Origin: an uncultured Eubacteriales bacterium
GTDB taxonomy: Bacteria; Bacillota; Clostridia; Peptostreptococcales; Anaerovoracaceae
Assembly: GCA_902786855.1 (NCBI GenBank)
Contig: CADAEH010000008.1
Coordinates: forward strand, 1-64,000
Direction of reading: 5' to 3'
DNA: 64,000 bases
Below, one piece after another: positions 35,394 to 43,616 of this stretch; within the stretch, counting starts at the first letter, position 1, and each line of letters opens with the position of its first letter. The translations under genes were made by a program, and so were the position numbers. The notes below the pieces were generated by a model. It was not told where the DNA came from, did no database searches, and saw only the letters and a list, made by a program, of their open reading frames with translations.

Positions 35394-35555
35394 TTAGTTC
35401 AGGCTGTGTTTAACTCTGTCCTGGACCTCTGCTCTTTTTCCGTTATTGAATCTGTCGAGTGTGCCTACGAGATATCCTGTTATCCTTCTGATCCTCTCGA
35501 ATCCTACACCTTCTCCGACCTGTCCGTTTACATTCTTGACGACTTTGTTATTCAT
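35394..35555 (-). CDS. Free-standing glycyl radical domain of class III ribonucleotide reductase, 53 aa
   Basis: The ATG at 35555 follows ATGGAGGTACCGAG, an excellent ribosome binding site. The 53-residue product contains RIRRITGYLVGTLDRFNNG then KRAEVQDRVKH, which aligns with the extreme C-terminus of one-piece NrdD proteins (E. coli: RRVCGYLG, with the radical Gly681, then KQEEVKRRVKH). The radical glycine should be Gly27. The large subunit gene upstream (35693-37969) stops before this segment, and no frameshift joins the two: 137 bp of AT-rich noncoding DNA separates them. That gap holds a promoter (35583-35611) and NrdR-like boxes. The simplest reading is a split enzyme in which this peptide docks onto NrdD and is activated by NrdG. 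It is seen directly; function is inferred. Confidence 0.85.
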   Translation of the reverse strand: MNNKVVKNVNGQVGEGVGFERIRRITGYLVGTLDRFNNGKRAEVQDRVKHSLN

Positions 35556-35582
35556 CTCGGTACCTCCATATCGCTACCAATC

Positions 35583-35611
35583 ATTATATATTTTACCTTG
35601 GATTTTGTGAA
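35583..35611 (-). promoter_or_regulatory. Promoter of the glycyl-radical-domain gene
   Basis: On the minus strand TTCACA and TATAAT are separated by exactly 17 bp; the -10 lies 27 bp before the start codon at 35555. The -35 has one mismatch to TTGACA. Confidence 0.65.
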
Positions 35612-35650
35612 GCTATAATTGCATATATTGTTGTATCTTTTTTGCACAAA

Positions 35651-35666
35651 ACACATCATATTGTGT
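35651..35666 (-). promoter_or_regulatory. Degenerate NrdR-box-like palindrome between nrdD and the small gene
   Basis: The minus strand reads ACACAATATGATGTGT, one mismatch from the published consensus ACACWATATNTWGTGT read with a free seventh core position. A weaker match, CAATATATGC at 35621-35630, lies 33 bp away (about three turns). It is about 40 bp upstream of the -35 of the small gene. Confidence 0.5.
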
Positions 35667-35692
35667 TTTCGAAAAAACATAGTGATCTTCTG

Positions 35693-37969
35693 TCAGTGTA
35701 TGCAATCGCATGGGACCGGCACGCTAGGATACTTCATTCTCAGCTGGTTGAGTCTTTCGATCGTTACCGGCTCGCCTTCGCGTCTGCCGCATCTCGGACA
35801 TACATCATCGATGACTCCGGTATATCCGCATACAGGGTCTCTGTCTACCGGGTGATTGACTGAGCCGTAACCGATACCGACTTCTTTCATGTATCTGATT
35901 ACCGACTCGAAAGCTTCAGGATTCTTGGCTGTATCGCCGTCGAGCTCAACATAGCTGATGTGTCCTGCGTTAGTCAGATCATGGTAAGGCGCTTCGATAT
36001 CCAGTTTTTCAAATGCCCCGATCGGATAGTATACAGGAACGTGGAATGAATTGGTGTAGTAATCTCTGTCTGTGATGCCTTCAAGCTTGCCGTATTTCTC
36101 TCTGTCGATCTTGACGAATCTGCCGGAAAGGCCCTCTGCCGGAGTAGCCAGAAGCGTGAAATTGAGTCCTGTTTCTGCACTCTTTTTGTCACAGTAGTGT
36201 CTCATGTGCTTGATGACTTCGAAAGCTTTCTTTCTGACTTCTTCATCCTCTGCATGGTGCTTTCCTGTCAGAGCCTTCATTGTCTCAGCAAGTCCGATGA
36301 ATCCGATCGAAAGTGTGCCGTTCTTGAGGATCTCAGCTACGCTGTCGTCAGGACCGATATCGTCTGAGTCGATCCAGATGCCCTGTCCCATCAGGAACGG
36401 ATAGTTGCGTCCTTTCTTGGAACACTGGATGCGGAATCTGTGCAGCAGCTGTCTTGCGACAAGATCAAGCATATTGTCGAGTTTCTTATAGAAAACCTCA
36501 AAATCTCTGTTAGCCTCGATGCCGAGTCTAGGCAGGTTGATCGATGTGAACGAAAGATTTCCTCTTCCGCACACAACAGCCTTCTTAGGGTCATAGTTGT
36601 TGGCCATTACTCTTGTACGGCATCCCATGTAAGCAACTTCTGAGTTGTAGTCACCTTCTTTGTAGAATCTCTTGTTGAACGGTGCATCGAGGAAGCTGAA
36701 GTTAGGGAACAGTCTCTTGGCGCTGCATCTGACGGCCAGTTTGAACAGATCGTAGTTAGGATCACCTTCGTTGAAATTGATTCCTTCCTTGACCTTGAAG
36801 ATCGATACAGGGAAGATCGGTGTCTCACCGTTTCCGAGGCCTGCTTCTGTAGCAAGGAGGAAGTTCTTGATGACCATGCGGCCTTCAGGTGTTGTATCAG
36901 TTCCGAAGTTTACAGAGCTGAACGGTACCTGTGCGCCTGCTCTTGAATTCATGGTATTGAGGTTGTGGATGAGAGCCTCCATAGCCTGATAGGTCATCTT
37001 GTCCGTCCTGGCCCATGCAGCTTCACCTGCCTGCTCATTGCAGCGGATAAGTGTATTCTTGTCTATGCCGAATGTGTTGTCAGCATTGTCGAACCACTTT
37101 TCGAGTTCCTTGCCGTATGTCTTGGTGTTGCTGATAGTTGGCTTTACAGCCTCCGCTTTGATCTTCTCAGAGATGCCCTTTGCACTTGCATAAGGGACAT
37201 CGAGCTTTGCCGCTATGATCTCAGTAAGAGCGGAGAAATACTCCTTGATATATGTTCTTGCAACGCCAGGAGCCATTGAATAGTCAAAGTTAGGAACTGA
37301 CTGTCCGCCATGCATCTCATTCTGATTGGCCTGAATAGCGATACAGGCAAGAGATGCATAGCTCATGATCGACTGAGGCTCTCTCAGATATCCGTGGCCG
37401 GTACAGAAACCGTCCTTAAACAGCTTGATCAGGTCGATCTGGCAGCATGTCTCGGTGAGCATATAGAAGTCCTTGTCGTGGATGTGGATGTCACCGTTGA
37501 TGTGTGCTTTTGCGATATCTTTAGGAAGAACGTAATTGTCTACGAAATACTTCGCGCCCTCGGAGCCGTACTTGAGCATAGTTCCCATCGAGGTGTCTCC
37601 GTCGATGTTAGCATTCTCTCTCTTGATATCGGCATCCTTGGAATAAGAATATGTGAGTTCGTTATAGATGTTCATCAGATCGGACTCTGCCTCTCTGATC
37701 TTGGCGTGTTCAGCACGATAGAGGATGTATGCCTTGGCGGTCTTCTCATAATCGTACTTGATGAGCATCTGCTCTACGATATCCTGAACCTGCTCAACTG
37801 TGCAGGTCTCTCCGTCGAGCTTTTCGACTACTTTCTTGGTAAGGTAAGTAAAATCTATGCTGGTCATTTTCTCACCATCTACAGCCTTGTTAGCTGCATA
37901 GATGGCATTGAATATCTTGGACTCGTTGAACTTTACTTCCTTTCCGTCTCTCTTGATGATAGTATTCAT
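35693..37969 (-). CDS. nrdD: Anaerobic ribonucleoside-triphosphate reductase large subunit, lacking the C-terminal glycyl radical loop
   Basis: NrdD makes deoxynucleotides from ribonucleoside triphosphates without oxygen. The 758-residue chain starts with an ATP-cone regulatory domain (about residues 1-95, TIIKRDGKEVKFNESKIFNA), followed by the ten-stranded barrel with NGDIHIHDKDFY, TCCQIDL, GRGNLSFTSINLPRLG and FIGLAETMKAL. The tail holds a zinc-type region with CGYTG and DVCPRCG, then ends PVPCDCIH with TGA. The conserved RRxxGYLG loop with the radical glycine is absent and is found in the gene at 35394-35555. In-frame sequence beyond the TGA shows no similarity to the family, so readthrough or selenocysteine is not suggested. 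The promoter at 38099-38127 is overlapped by NrdR boxes. Confidence 0.93.
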   Translation of the reverse strand: MNTIIKRDGKEVKFNESKIFNAIYAANKAVDGEKMTSIDFTYLTKKVVEKLDGETCTVEQVQDIVEQMLIKYDYEKTAKAYILYRAEHAKIREAESDLMNIYNELTYSYSKDADIKRENANIDGDTSMGTMLKYGSEGAKYFVDNYVLPKDIAKAHINGDIHIHDKDFYMLTETCCQIDLIKLFKDGFCTGHGYLREPQSIMSYASLACIAIQANQNEMHGGQSVPNFDYSMAPGVARTYIKEYFSALTEIIAAKLDVPYASAKGISEKIKAEAVKPTISNTKTYGKELEKWFDNADNTFGIDKNTLIRCNEQAGEAAWARTDKMTYQAMEALIHNLNTMNSRAGAQVPFSSVNFGTDTTPEGRMVIKNFLLATEAGLGNGETPIFPVSIFKVKEGINFNEGDPNYDLFKLAVRCSAKRLFPNFSFLDAPFNKRFYKEGDYNSEVAYMGCRTRVMANNYDPKKAVVCGRGNLSFTSINLPRLGIEANRDFEVFYKKLDNMLDLVARQLLHRFRIQCSKKGRNYPFLMGQGIWIDSDDIGPDDSVAEILKNGTLSIGFIGLAETMKALTGKHHAEDEEVRKKAFEVIKHMRHYCDKKSAETGLNFTLLATPAEGLSGRFVKIDREKYGKLEGITDRDYYTNSFHVPVYYPIGAFEKLDIEAPYHDLTNAGHISYVELDGDTAKNPEAFESVIRYMKEVGIGYGSVNHPVDRDPVCGYTGVIDDVCPRCGRREGEPVTIERLNQLRMKYPSVPVPCDCIH

Positions 37970-38092
37970 GACCTGGTTCTTCCTTTGTCTTTATTTATAT
38001 TTATTAGCGAATTGAATATCCGTTGTCAGATCCGCCCGGTCGGGATACTCTGTGCCTGTCTGAGCGCATTGATCCCCCTCCGTCTCGGAACA

Positions 38093-38176
38093 CTACATAT
38101 TGTAGTCAGCGATCTGATTCATGTCAATATGTTGTAACAAAAATTAAGATTTTTCTTTTTTGACCACAAGATATAG
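38093..38176 (-). promoter_or_regulatory. nrdD promoter with three NrdR-type boxes
   Basis: The minus strand has TTGACA (38122-38127) and TACAAT (38099-38104) with a 17-bp spacer. Three sites match the NrdR core CWATATNTWG: CAATATGTAG (minus, 38093-38102, covering the -10), CAATATGTTG (plus, 38125-38134, overlapping the -35) and CTATATCTTG (minus, 38167-38176). Their centres are 32 and 42 bp apart, about three and four helical turns, so all lie on one face of the DNA. This is the arrangement expected for repression by NrdR. Confidence 0.82.
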
Positions 38177-38231
38177 TGTTTTGCTGTTTTTTCGAACAAA
38201 AACACAATTGATTTACGCATAAATAATTAGC

Positions 38232-38277
38232 GTAAAGAAAACACCACTTTCAAGCATTACAGCTCTTTGAGTGGTGT
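38232..38277 (-). terminator. Intrinsic terminator of arginase
   Basis: On the minus strand ACACCACT and AGTGGTGT pair around a 21-base partly structured loop and are followed by TTTCTTT. Confidence 0.75.
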
Positions 38278-38349
38278 CCTGTGCGCTTTACGGACGTATT
38301 TGTGTATGCTGCCTTTTGCCGGCAGTTCACAATACATTATTATTTTATA

Positions 38350-39264
38350 TCAGTATACCTTCTTTCCGAGTGCCAGCTGGATGATATCAGAAGCAAGGAT
38401 ACCGGTCTTATTCCTCTCATCGAGAATAGGATTGACTTCTACAAGATCCATACTTATCAGTTTTCCAGAATCTGCGATCATCTCTGCTGCGAGGAAAGCT
38501 TCTCTTGCGGTGATACCGTTAGGGACAGGTGTACCTGTTCCCGGCGCATATTCAGGTGTGATCGCGTCTACATCAAAGCTCAGGTGAATTCCTACAGTTC
38601 CATCTCCCGCGATCTTTATGGCGTCTTTCATCACCTCATACATCCCGCGAGTATCGACATCGGTAATAGGGAAAACAGTCATGCCTGCTTCCTTCATTCT
38701 CTCAGCCTCAGCTTTATCGAAATCATGCCCGGCTACCTGGACACAGTGCGCAGTCGATACATAGTGTGGGTCCTGCCCGAAATCCACCATGCTTGAAGGG
38801 CCCCAGCCACATACGGCCGAATACGGCATACCATGCATATTGCCGCTTACAGTTGACTTATCGCTGTTCCAGTCACCGTGGGCATCGATCCAGATAATAC
38901 CTATCTCGCCTTCCCCTTCGTAATGCTTTGCCACGGCTGATACACTTCCGGCAGCTATGCTGTGATCACCACCAAGTACTAATGGAAAATGTCCCTTGTC
39001 CAGAGTGTCTGTAACAGCATCATATAGCTCTTTATTAGTCGCATTGACCTGCTCGAATCTGATCATATTGCGCAGGCTCATGCCATCTTCAGGCGGGATG
39101 ATATCACCTTTGTCATGTACATTGTAGCCCATTGCTCTGAGTGATGGTTTAAGTCCGGCATACCTGATAGACAGCGGACCCATTGCGACCCCCTTCTGAG
39201 AAGCTCCAAAGTCGATCTGTACGCCAATTATATCTATTTCGTTTTTCTTATTTATAGTGTTCAT
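38350..39264 (-). CDS. rocF: Arginase
   Basis: Arginase hydrolyses arginine to ornithine and urea using two manganese ions. The 304-residue chain starts at the ATG at 39264 behind GGAGAG. It carries all metal-binding motifs: GGDHSIAAGS, WIDAHGDWN and SFDVDAITPEYAPGTGTPVPNG, plus SMDLVEVNP. The start IIGVQIDFGASQKGVAMGPLSIRYAGL is arginase-like rather than agmatinase-like, and the length fits Bacillus RocF. Related family members (agmatinase, formimidoylglutamase) are less likely. It is monocistronic: promoter at 39310-39338, terminator at 38232-38277. Confidence 0.9.
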   Translation of the reverse strand: MNTINKKNEIDIIGVQIDFGASQKGVAMGPLSIRYAGLKPSLRAMGYNVHDKGDIIPPEDGMSLRNMIRFEQVNATNKELYDAVTDTLDKGHFPLVLGGDHSIAAGSVSAVAKHYEGEGEIGIIWIDAHGDWNSDKSTVSGNMHGMPYSAVCGWGPSSMVDFGQDPHYVSTAHCVQVAGHDFDKAEAERMKEAGMTVFPITDVDTRGMYEVMKDAIKIAGDGTVGIHLSFDVDAITPEYAPGTGTPVPNGITAREAFLAAEMIADSGKLISMDLVEVNPILDERNKTGILASDIIQLALGKKVY

Positions 39265-39309
39265 CCTGAAATCTCTCCGGTTCCGAATTATTGATTCTGT
39301 CTTCTCAAA

Positions 39310-39338
39310 ATGATACTCGAATGGCCGAGCGTTTACAA
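39310..39338 (-). promoter_or_regulatory. Promoter of arginase
   Basis: On the minus strand TTGTAA and TATCAT are separated by 17 bp, ending 46 bp before the start codon. The remaining 39339-39528 gap shows nothing else I can assign. Confidence 0.55.
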
Positions 39339-39528
39339 GTATGTGAATATTCAACGATAGGAGTGCTGTTTTTTCTTGCTACCTTTCATATGCATTGACC
39401 GATTGCATGGATTAAAAGGCTATATGATGACACGCAGATACCCTGATACCGGGTTTGAGACGATCCGGAAATCAGTGAATTAAACGGCCAAGTGTAGCTG
39501 TCATCTGTGCCGTTATTAGTACCAATTA

Positions 39529-39537
39529 TGCTATAAT
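39529..39537 (+). promoter_or_regulatory. Extended -10 promoter of the YegP gene
   Basis: TGCTATAAT is a perfect extended -10 (TGN-TATAAT), 50 bp upstream of the start. The -35 is poor, as usual for extended -10 promoters. Confidence 0.65.
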
Positions 39538-39586
39538 ATGGCTATATAAACGGATAATTCTATCGAAGTTATAGAAAGGAGCCACC

Positions 39587-39952
39587 ATGGGAAAGTATGT
39601 TGTCAAGCAGACCAAGACCGGCGTCAAGTTCGATCTGAAAGCATCCAATGGCGAGATCATCGCAAATTCAGAAGTATACACAACAAAAGCTGCCTGCATG
39701 AAGGGCATAGAAAGTGTTAAGGCCAATGCTCCTGTAGCAGCCGTTGAAGACCAGACAGTGGAAGGTTTCGAGACCTGCAAGAATCCAAAGTTTGAAGTCT
39801 ATGTAGATAAGGCCGGAGAGTTCCGTTTCCGCCTTAAAGCGAAGAATGGCCAGATCATTGCAACAGGTGAAGGCTACAAGGCTAAAAAGAGCTGCCTGAA
39901 CGGAATCGAGAGCATAAGAAAGAACGCGGATTCAGAAATCGCAGAGGAATAA
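39587..39952 (+). CDS. YegP family protein with two DUF1508 repeats
   Basis: The 121-residue protein consists of two copies of the DUF1508 module: residues 5-46 (KQTKTGVKFDLKASNGEIIA then CMKGIESVKANA) and 68-110 (FEVYVDKAGEFRFRLKAKNG then CLNGIESIRKNA). The tandem architecture is typical of YegP proteins, whose role is unknown and which are often linked to stress. No signal peptide is present. It has an AAAGGAG ribosome binding site and is its own unit between a strong -10 and a bidirectional terminator. Confidence 0.93.
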   Translation: MGKYVVKQTKTGVKFDLKASNGEIIANSEVYTTKAACMKGIESVKANAPVAAVEDQTVEGFETCKNPKFEVYVDKAGEFRFRLKAKNGQIIATGEGYKAKKSCLNGIESIRKNADSEIAEE

Positions 39953-40034
39953 TGCCGGCCTTTGTTTCTGCAAAACCTGCAAGCCACGTATACAGGATTT
40001 CCCGCCTGCTGAAAAGAATATATTTGTTACATGG

Positions 40035-40072
40035 AAAAAACCTCTGACCGCCACTAAGGTCAGAGGTTTTTT
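40035..40072. terminator. Strong bidirectional terminator
   Basis: AAAACCTCTGACC-GCCACTAA-GGTCAGAGGTTTT has T tracts on both strands (TTTTTTGG and TTTTTTCC) and serves the YegP gene and the convergent surface-protein gene. Confidence 0.93.
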
Positions 40073-40089
40073 GGTTAGGTTAGGTTTGG

Positions 40090-42543
40090 TTATTTTACTG
40101 TAACTTTGATCTTCTTGAAGACTCCGTTCTGTGCATAAGCGTAGACGTAGCAGGTTCCTTTGCTCTTTGCTTTTACTACACCCTTCTTCGATACTGTAGC
40201 GATATTTATATTGCTTGATTCGTACAGGACAGCTCTGTGCTTCTTGACCTTCAGCTTCTTAGACTGTGGTACTGCCTTGGCTTTCAGCTTCAGGGTCTTG
40301 CCCTTCTTAAGCTTCTTAGCTTTCTTGATGACGGATTTGCTCACTGTAACCTTCTTGTGGTTACCGACCTTACCGCCCTTGGTAGCTACGTGTATCACTT
40401 TTGACGTAGAGACTACATTGTTGTTCTTGTCTAAGGCTACTGCTATAAACTTATAGTATGTGCCCTTAATAACTTTCTGACTGGCAATTGTGCTGACAGT
40501 CTGCTTATTGCTATTGACTACAGCAAGCTTCACAGGCTTGATACCCTTTCCGCATCTGTTGCCGTATATGACATATGAACTTGCACCAGGAACCATGTTC
40601 CAGCTCAGATCAATGGATGTCTTGGTCTGCTTAGGTGACTTCAGTGCAAGCTTTCCGAATACTGTTCCCTGTGGATCACTATCGGATACCATATTCGTTA
40701 TGGCCTTTTCAGCTGCAGCTGCGCTTGCACCCGGACCGACTGCTGTACCATCTGCACCCATCTGGTTCGGATCGCTTCCCGGTACCGGCTCAGTATTCTT
40801 CTCCTTAAGGTTATCTTTTGCCTGTTTGATCTTGTCTGCTGCCGCATTGAGCTGCTCCGTAGTTGCATCCGGATCTGCTGCAAGAACCTCTGCTTCAGCT
40901 ATAGCATCCTGAAGTTCCTTAAAAGACTCGTCTGTATAATTGTCCTTTGTTATCTTTCTGGCATCCTCTATCGCTTTTTCGAGATTTTCCCGTGCTGCAA
41001 CATTTTCAGGATCAAGTTTTGGGATAGGTTCTGTCTTGATTTCATCGCATTTTGTGCAGGTGTAGGTCATGATGCCTTCTTCCTCTGTCGTCGCTTCTTT
41101 GGTCACCTTACCCGCATCCCAGACGTGATCAGCAGTGGATTCAGCGATGAATCTCTTGTACAGAGTATTCTCCTCGCTCTGGATCACCTCTGCACCGTTT
41201 ATCCTGAGATCCATTCCGCTTACACAGTATCCGAAAACTGCATTGAAGCCTGAATGGATATAGTAGTTTTGACCACCTTTTACCGTATCATTTATGTAGT
41301 CATAAGGCTCAGGTGAACGTGTCCAGTTACCCGTGATCGGTCTTCCGGTATCATTGATTTTATCTGCATTCTCTCCGGAGACCTTCAGATTAGTCGAATA
41401 GTAGCCATCAATAGCTGTACCGCATAGCAAAGGATCGACCGTGAGTTCGATCTCGCCGACGCTTTTATATGAGTAGAAATAGAATACCGTGAAATCTGTT
41501 ATTTTCTGACTCATATCCGGTATGTTGTTCGGATAACGCTGATACTGGAAAACAACCACATCATCGTAATCAGTCATCGGATTGAATCCTATCGCATAAT
41601 CCCAATAGTTTTCCCTGAGGAACATTGTATAGCCATCTTTCTTGAAGTGTTCAGCAAGCTCCTTTTGTTGGTTTCTCAGAAAATCGCGAACGGTAATCCC
41701 GCTTTTCGGGATCGGGAATGTGAACGGCTCGACAAGATTCACCCCGTCTATCGAGGACCATTTGACTTTGATCTGATATGGAAGTTCATCACCGCCGGCA
41801 TTCTTCAGAGCAGCAAGGGCCTCTGCAGGCACATATTCTTTCATCTCTTCAGACAGCAAGTTATATCCGGACTGTGCATTTTCTGTTACGTCCTGAAGTT
41901 CATCAGGATTCTCAATGAAGGAAAGTGCATTCATATTGCGGAGGACTTTCACCAGAGCTCTCACATTACCCGACAGGTCGCTCCAGTTTATAACATATAT
42001 GTTGAGCCCGGCATCCGATGGGATATAATCAGGCACAAGTGCACCTTCTTTGTACTCACCGCCTTTCTCGCTGTCCAGCCGGTACATCAGTGTAGGAAAA
42101 ACCGCTTTGTTATCGTCTGAGATATTCCCGCCTCCTGGATAGATCGCAAGGATCTGAAGAGCTTTACATCCATTCAGCATCCCTTTCATACTTACGCACT
42201 CAGACAGATCGAGACCATTGAAATTAACTGTTTTCAGATTATCGCATCCGGAAAACCAGTAATCAGTATGCAGAGGTGCCGGAGCACCCTGGATCTTTAC
42301 CGTTTCTATACTTTTGCCCCAAGGTACGCTGTTCTCATCAAAAACTGAGTCTGCAGGGAAACTGTTCTCAATGGTGCCGTGTACCTCCTGATCTGATATG
42401 ACCAGATCACCTGTAGTAACAGCCCAATAGATATCTGACTTATCAGCTGCGCTCGCCGTCTGTGGGAACAGCAGGATCCCCATCATAAACGCGAACATAC
42501 ATACAAGCAGAAGTCTGCTTAAGTCAATAGTTTTCTTTTTCAT
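40090..42543 (-). CDS. Secreted multidomain surface protein (LRR-like, FIVAR, fibronectin III-like and BIG2-like domains)
   Basis: The start at 42543 (ATG behind GAGGT) gives 817 residues with a signal peptide (LLLVCMFAFMMGILLFPQTASA). An N-terminal part of about 100 residues resembles BspA-type leucine-rich repeats (FSGCDNLKTVNFNGLDLSECVSM). A large region without recognised domain follows, then a CTKC pair near residue 490, a FIVAR helix module (about 510-570, NLEKAIEDARKITKDNYTDES), a low-complexity Pro/Ala stretch, a fibronectin III-like domain (about 620-710) and a C-terminal lysine-rich BIG2-like domain ending GTCYVYAYAQNGVFKKIKVTVK. No LPXTG signal is seen; the very basic C-terminus may hold it on the wall. 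An adhesin or wall-associated role is inferred from architecture. Confidence 0.85.
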   Translation of the reverse strand: MKKKTIDLSRLLLVCMFAFMMGILLFPQTASAADKSDIYWAVTTGDLVISDQEVHGTIENSFPADSVFDENSVPWGKSIETVKIQGAPAPLHTDYWFSGCDNLKTVNFNGLDLSECVSMKGMLNGCKALQILAIYPGGGNISDDNKAVFPTLMYRLDSEKGGEYKEGALVPDYIPSDAGLNIYVINWSDLSGNVRALVKVLRNMNALSFIENPDELQDVTENAQSGYNLLSEEMKEYVPAEALAALKNAGGDELPYQIKVKWSSIDGVNLVEPFTFPIPKSGITVRDFLRNQQKELAEHFKKDGYTMFLRENYWDYAIGFNPMTDYDDVVVFQYQRYPNNIPDMSQKITDFTVFYFYSYKSVGEIELTVDPLLCGTAIDGYYSTNLKVSGENADKINDTGRPITGNWTRSPEPYDYINDTVKGGQNYYIHSGFNAVFGYCVSGMDLRINGAEVIQSEENTLYKRFIAESTADHVWDAGKVTKEATTEEEGIMTYTCTKCDEIKTEPIPKLDPENVAARENLEKAIEDARKITKDNYTDESFKELQDAIAEAEVLAADPDATTEQLNAAADKIKQAKDNLKEKNTEPVPGSDPNQMGADGTAVGPGASAAAAEKAITNMVSDSDPQGTVFGKLALKSPKQTKTSIDLSWNMVPGASSYVIYGNRCGKGIKPVKLAVVNSNKQTVSTIASQKVIKGTYYKFIAVALDKNNNVVSTSKVIHVATKGGKVGNHKKVTVSKSVIKKAKKLKKGKTLKLKAKAVPQSKKLKVKKHRAVLYESSNINIATVSKKGVVKAKSKGTCYVYAYAQNGVFKKIKVTVK

Positions 42544-42737
42544 GATCAATTACCTCGCTGTTCCATTACCATACGGCAGAAGCCCTCTGGTAACATCAGT
42601 CATTATCACACTTCTATCTGAAAAGGATTATGTAATGTCTTTTATTAATTAAAAGTATACCACATTCTTTTGATTCCACAGAAGAGACTGGTATTGTGAT
42701 AGTCCATTTGTTAATTATTAAACTTGAAATATAAAGG

Positions 42738-42771
42738 CAAAAAAAGAGAGATGAGATTATTCTCATCTCTC
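42738..42771 (-). terminator. Intrinsic terminator of rubrerythrin
   Basis: GAGAGATGAGA and TCTCATCTCTC form a perfect 11-bp stem around four bases, followed on the minus strand by TTTTTTTGCC. Confidence 0.93.
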
Positions 42772-42809
42772 AATCATTGACATTTAAGGCTTTTCAGTCT
42801 TTCAATCTT

Positions 42810-43352
42810 TTAGCCAAAGTATCTCTTCAGAAGTCCAGCGAATGCCTTGCCGTGTCTTGCCTCGTCTCTTGCCATCTCGTGAACTGTGTCATGAATAGCG
42901 TCGAGGTTCTGCTCTTTTGCCTTCTTGGCGAGCATTGTCTTACCGAGTGTTGCGCCGTTCTCAGCCTCTACTCTCATCTCGAGATTCTTCTTGGTGCTGT
43001 CTGTAACAACTTCGCCGAGAAGCTCTGCGAACTTAGCTGCGTGCTCAGCCTCTTCCCATGCTGCCTTCTCCCAGTAGAGTCCGATCTCAGGATAGCCCTC
43101 TCTGTGAGCAACTCTGGCCATAGCAAGATACATACCTACCTCAGAGCACTCACCCTGGAAGTTCGCTCTCAGATCATCGATGATCTCAGGATCAACACCC
43201 TGAGCAACTCCTACGATATGCTCTGCAGCCCATGTCATCTCTTCTTCCTGCTTGATGAACTTCTCTGCAGGAACCTTGCATACAGGACACTTTTCAGGAG
43301 GGGTATCTCCTTCATGTACATAACCGCATACGCTGCAAACCCATTTTGCCAT
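42810..43352 (-). CDS. rbr: Reverse-domain rubrerythrin
   Basis: Rubrerythrins reduce hydrogen peroxide with a diiron site fed by a rubredoxin iron; the reverse type has the rubredoxin domain first and is a main peroxide defence in Clostridia. The 180-residue chain has rubredoxin cysteines at 6, 9, 22 and 25 (CSVCGY and CPVC), then a ferritin-like four-helix domain with [46 protein letters not shown] and [11 protein letters not shown] giving the diiron ligands. The ATG follows AGAGAGGAGACATAATT. A candidate operator lies at 43397-43421 and a DtxR-family regulator is divergent. Confidence 0.95.
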   Translation of the reverse strand: MAKWVCSVCGYVHEGDTPPEKCPVCKVPAEKFIKQEEEMTWAAEHIVGVAQGVDPEIIDDLRANFQGECSEVGMYLAMARVAHREGYPEIGLYWEKAAWEEAEHAAKFAELLGEVVTDSTKKNLEMRVEAENGATLGKTMLAKKAKEQNLDAIHDTVHEMARDEARHGKAFAGLLKRYFG

Positions 43353-43396
43353 AATTATGTCTCCTCTCTTTTTCTAAGTTTTTGGTTTCTATTATC

Positions 43397-43421
43397 GGTG
43401 CAATGTTTTGTACAATGCACC
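43397..43421 (-). promoter_or_regulatory. Inverted repeat overlapping the likely rubrerythrin promoter
   Basis: GGTGCAATG-TTTTGTA-CAATGCACC is a 9-bp inverted repeat with one mismatch. On the minus strand it sits directly upstream of GATAAT, a possible -10, about 45 bp before the rbr start. It could be an operator or a leader hairpin; no known consensus is matched. Confidence 0.4.
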
Positions 43422-43616
43422 TGTAATTGATCCTACACGTGGAGTTTAGCACAGTTGATCTTGTACTTGCAAGAGGACAAAATCATTAATACAAGGCAGT
43501 CCATCAGCTTTCTTCTTTTTGCATCTGCCATGTCTTTCATCTGCGTCTTGTCATTCTTCTTGCGGGATACTCATTATTATGATATGGTTAACTGAGTAAA
43601 AAAAAGGAGACTTAAC

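Noticed and set aside
35660-35692. UGA at the end of nrdD as selenocysteine or programmed readthrough into the radical domain
   Set aside because: The in-frame sequence after the UGA is AT-rich, family-unlike and stops before the radical loop, which lies in another frame with its own ribosome binding site.
37310-38137. 275-codon frame on the plus strand opposite nrdD
   Set aside because: Antisense to a conserved catalytic gene and to the NrdR boxes; no start signals.
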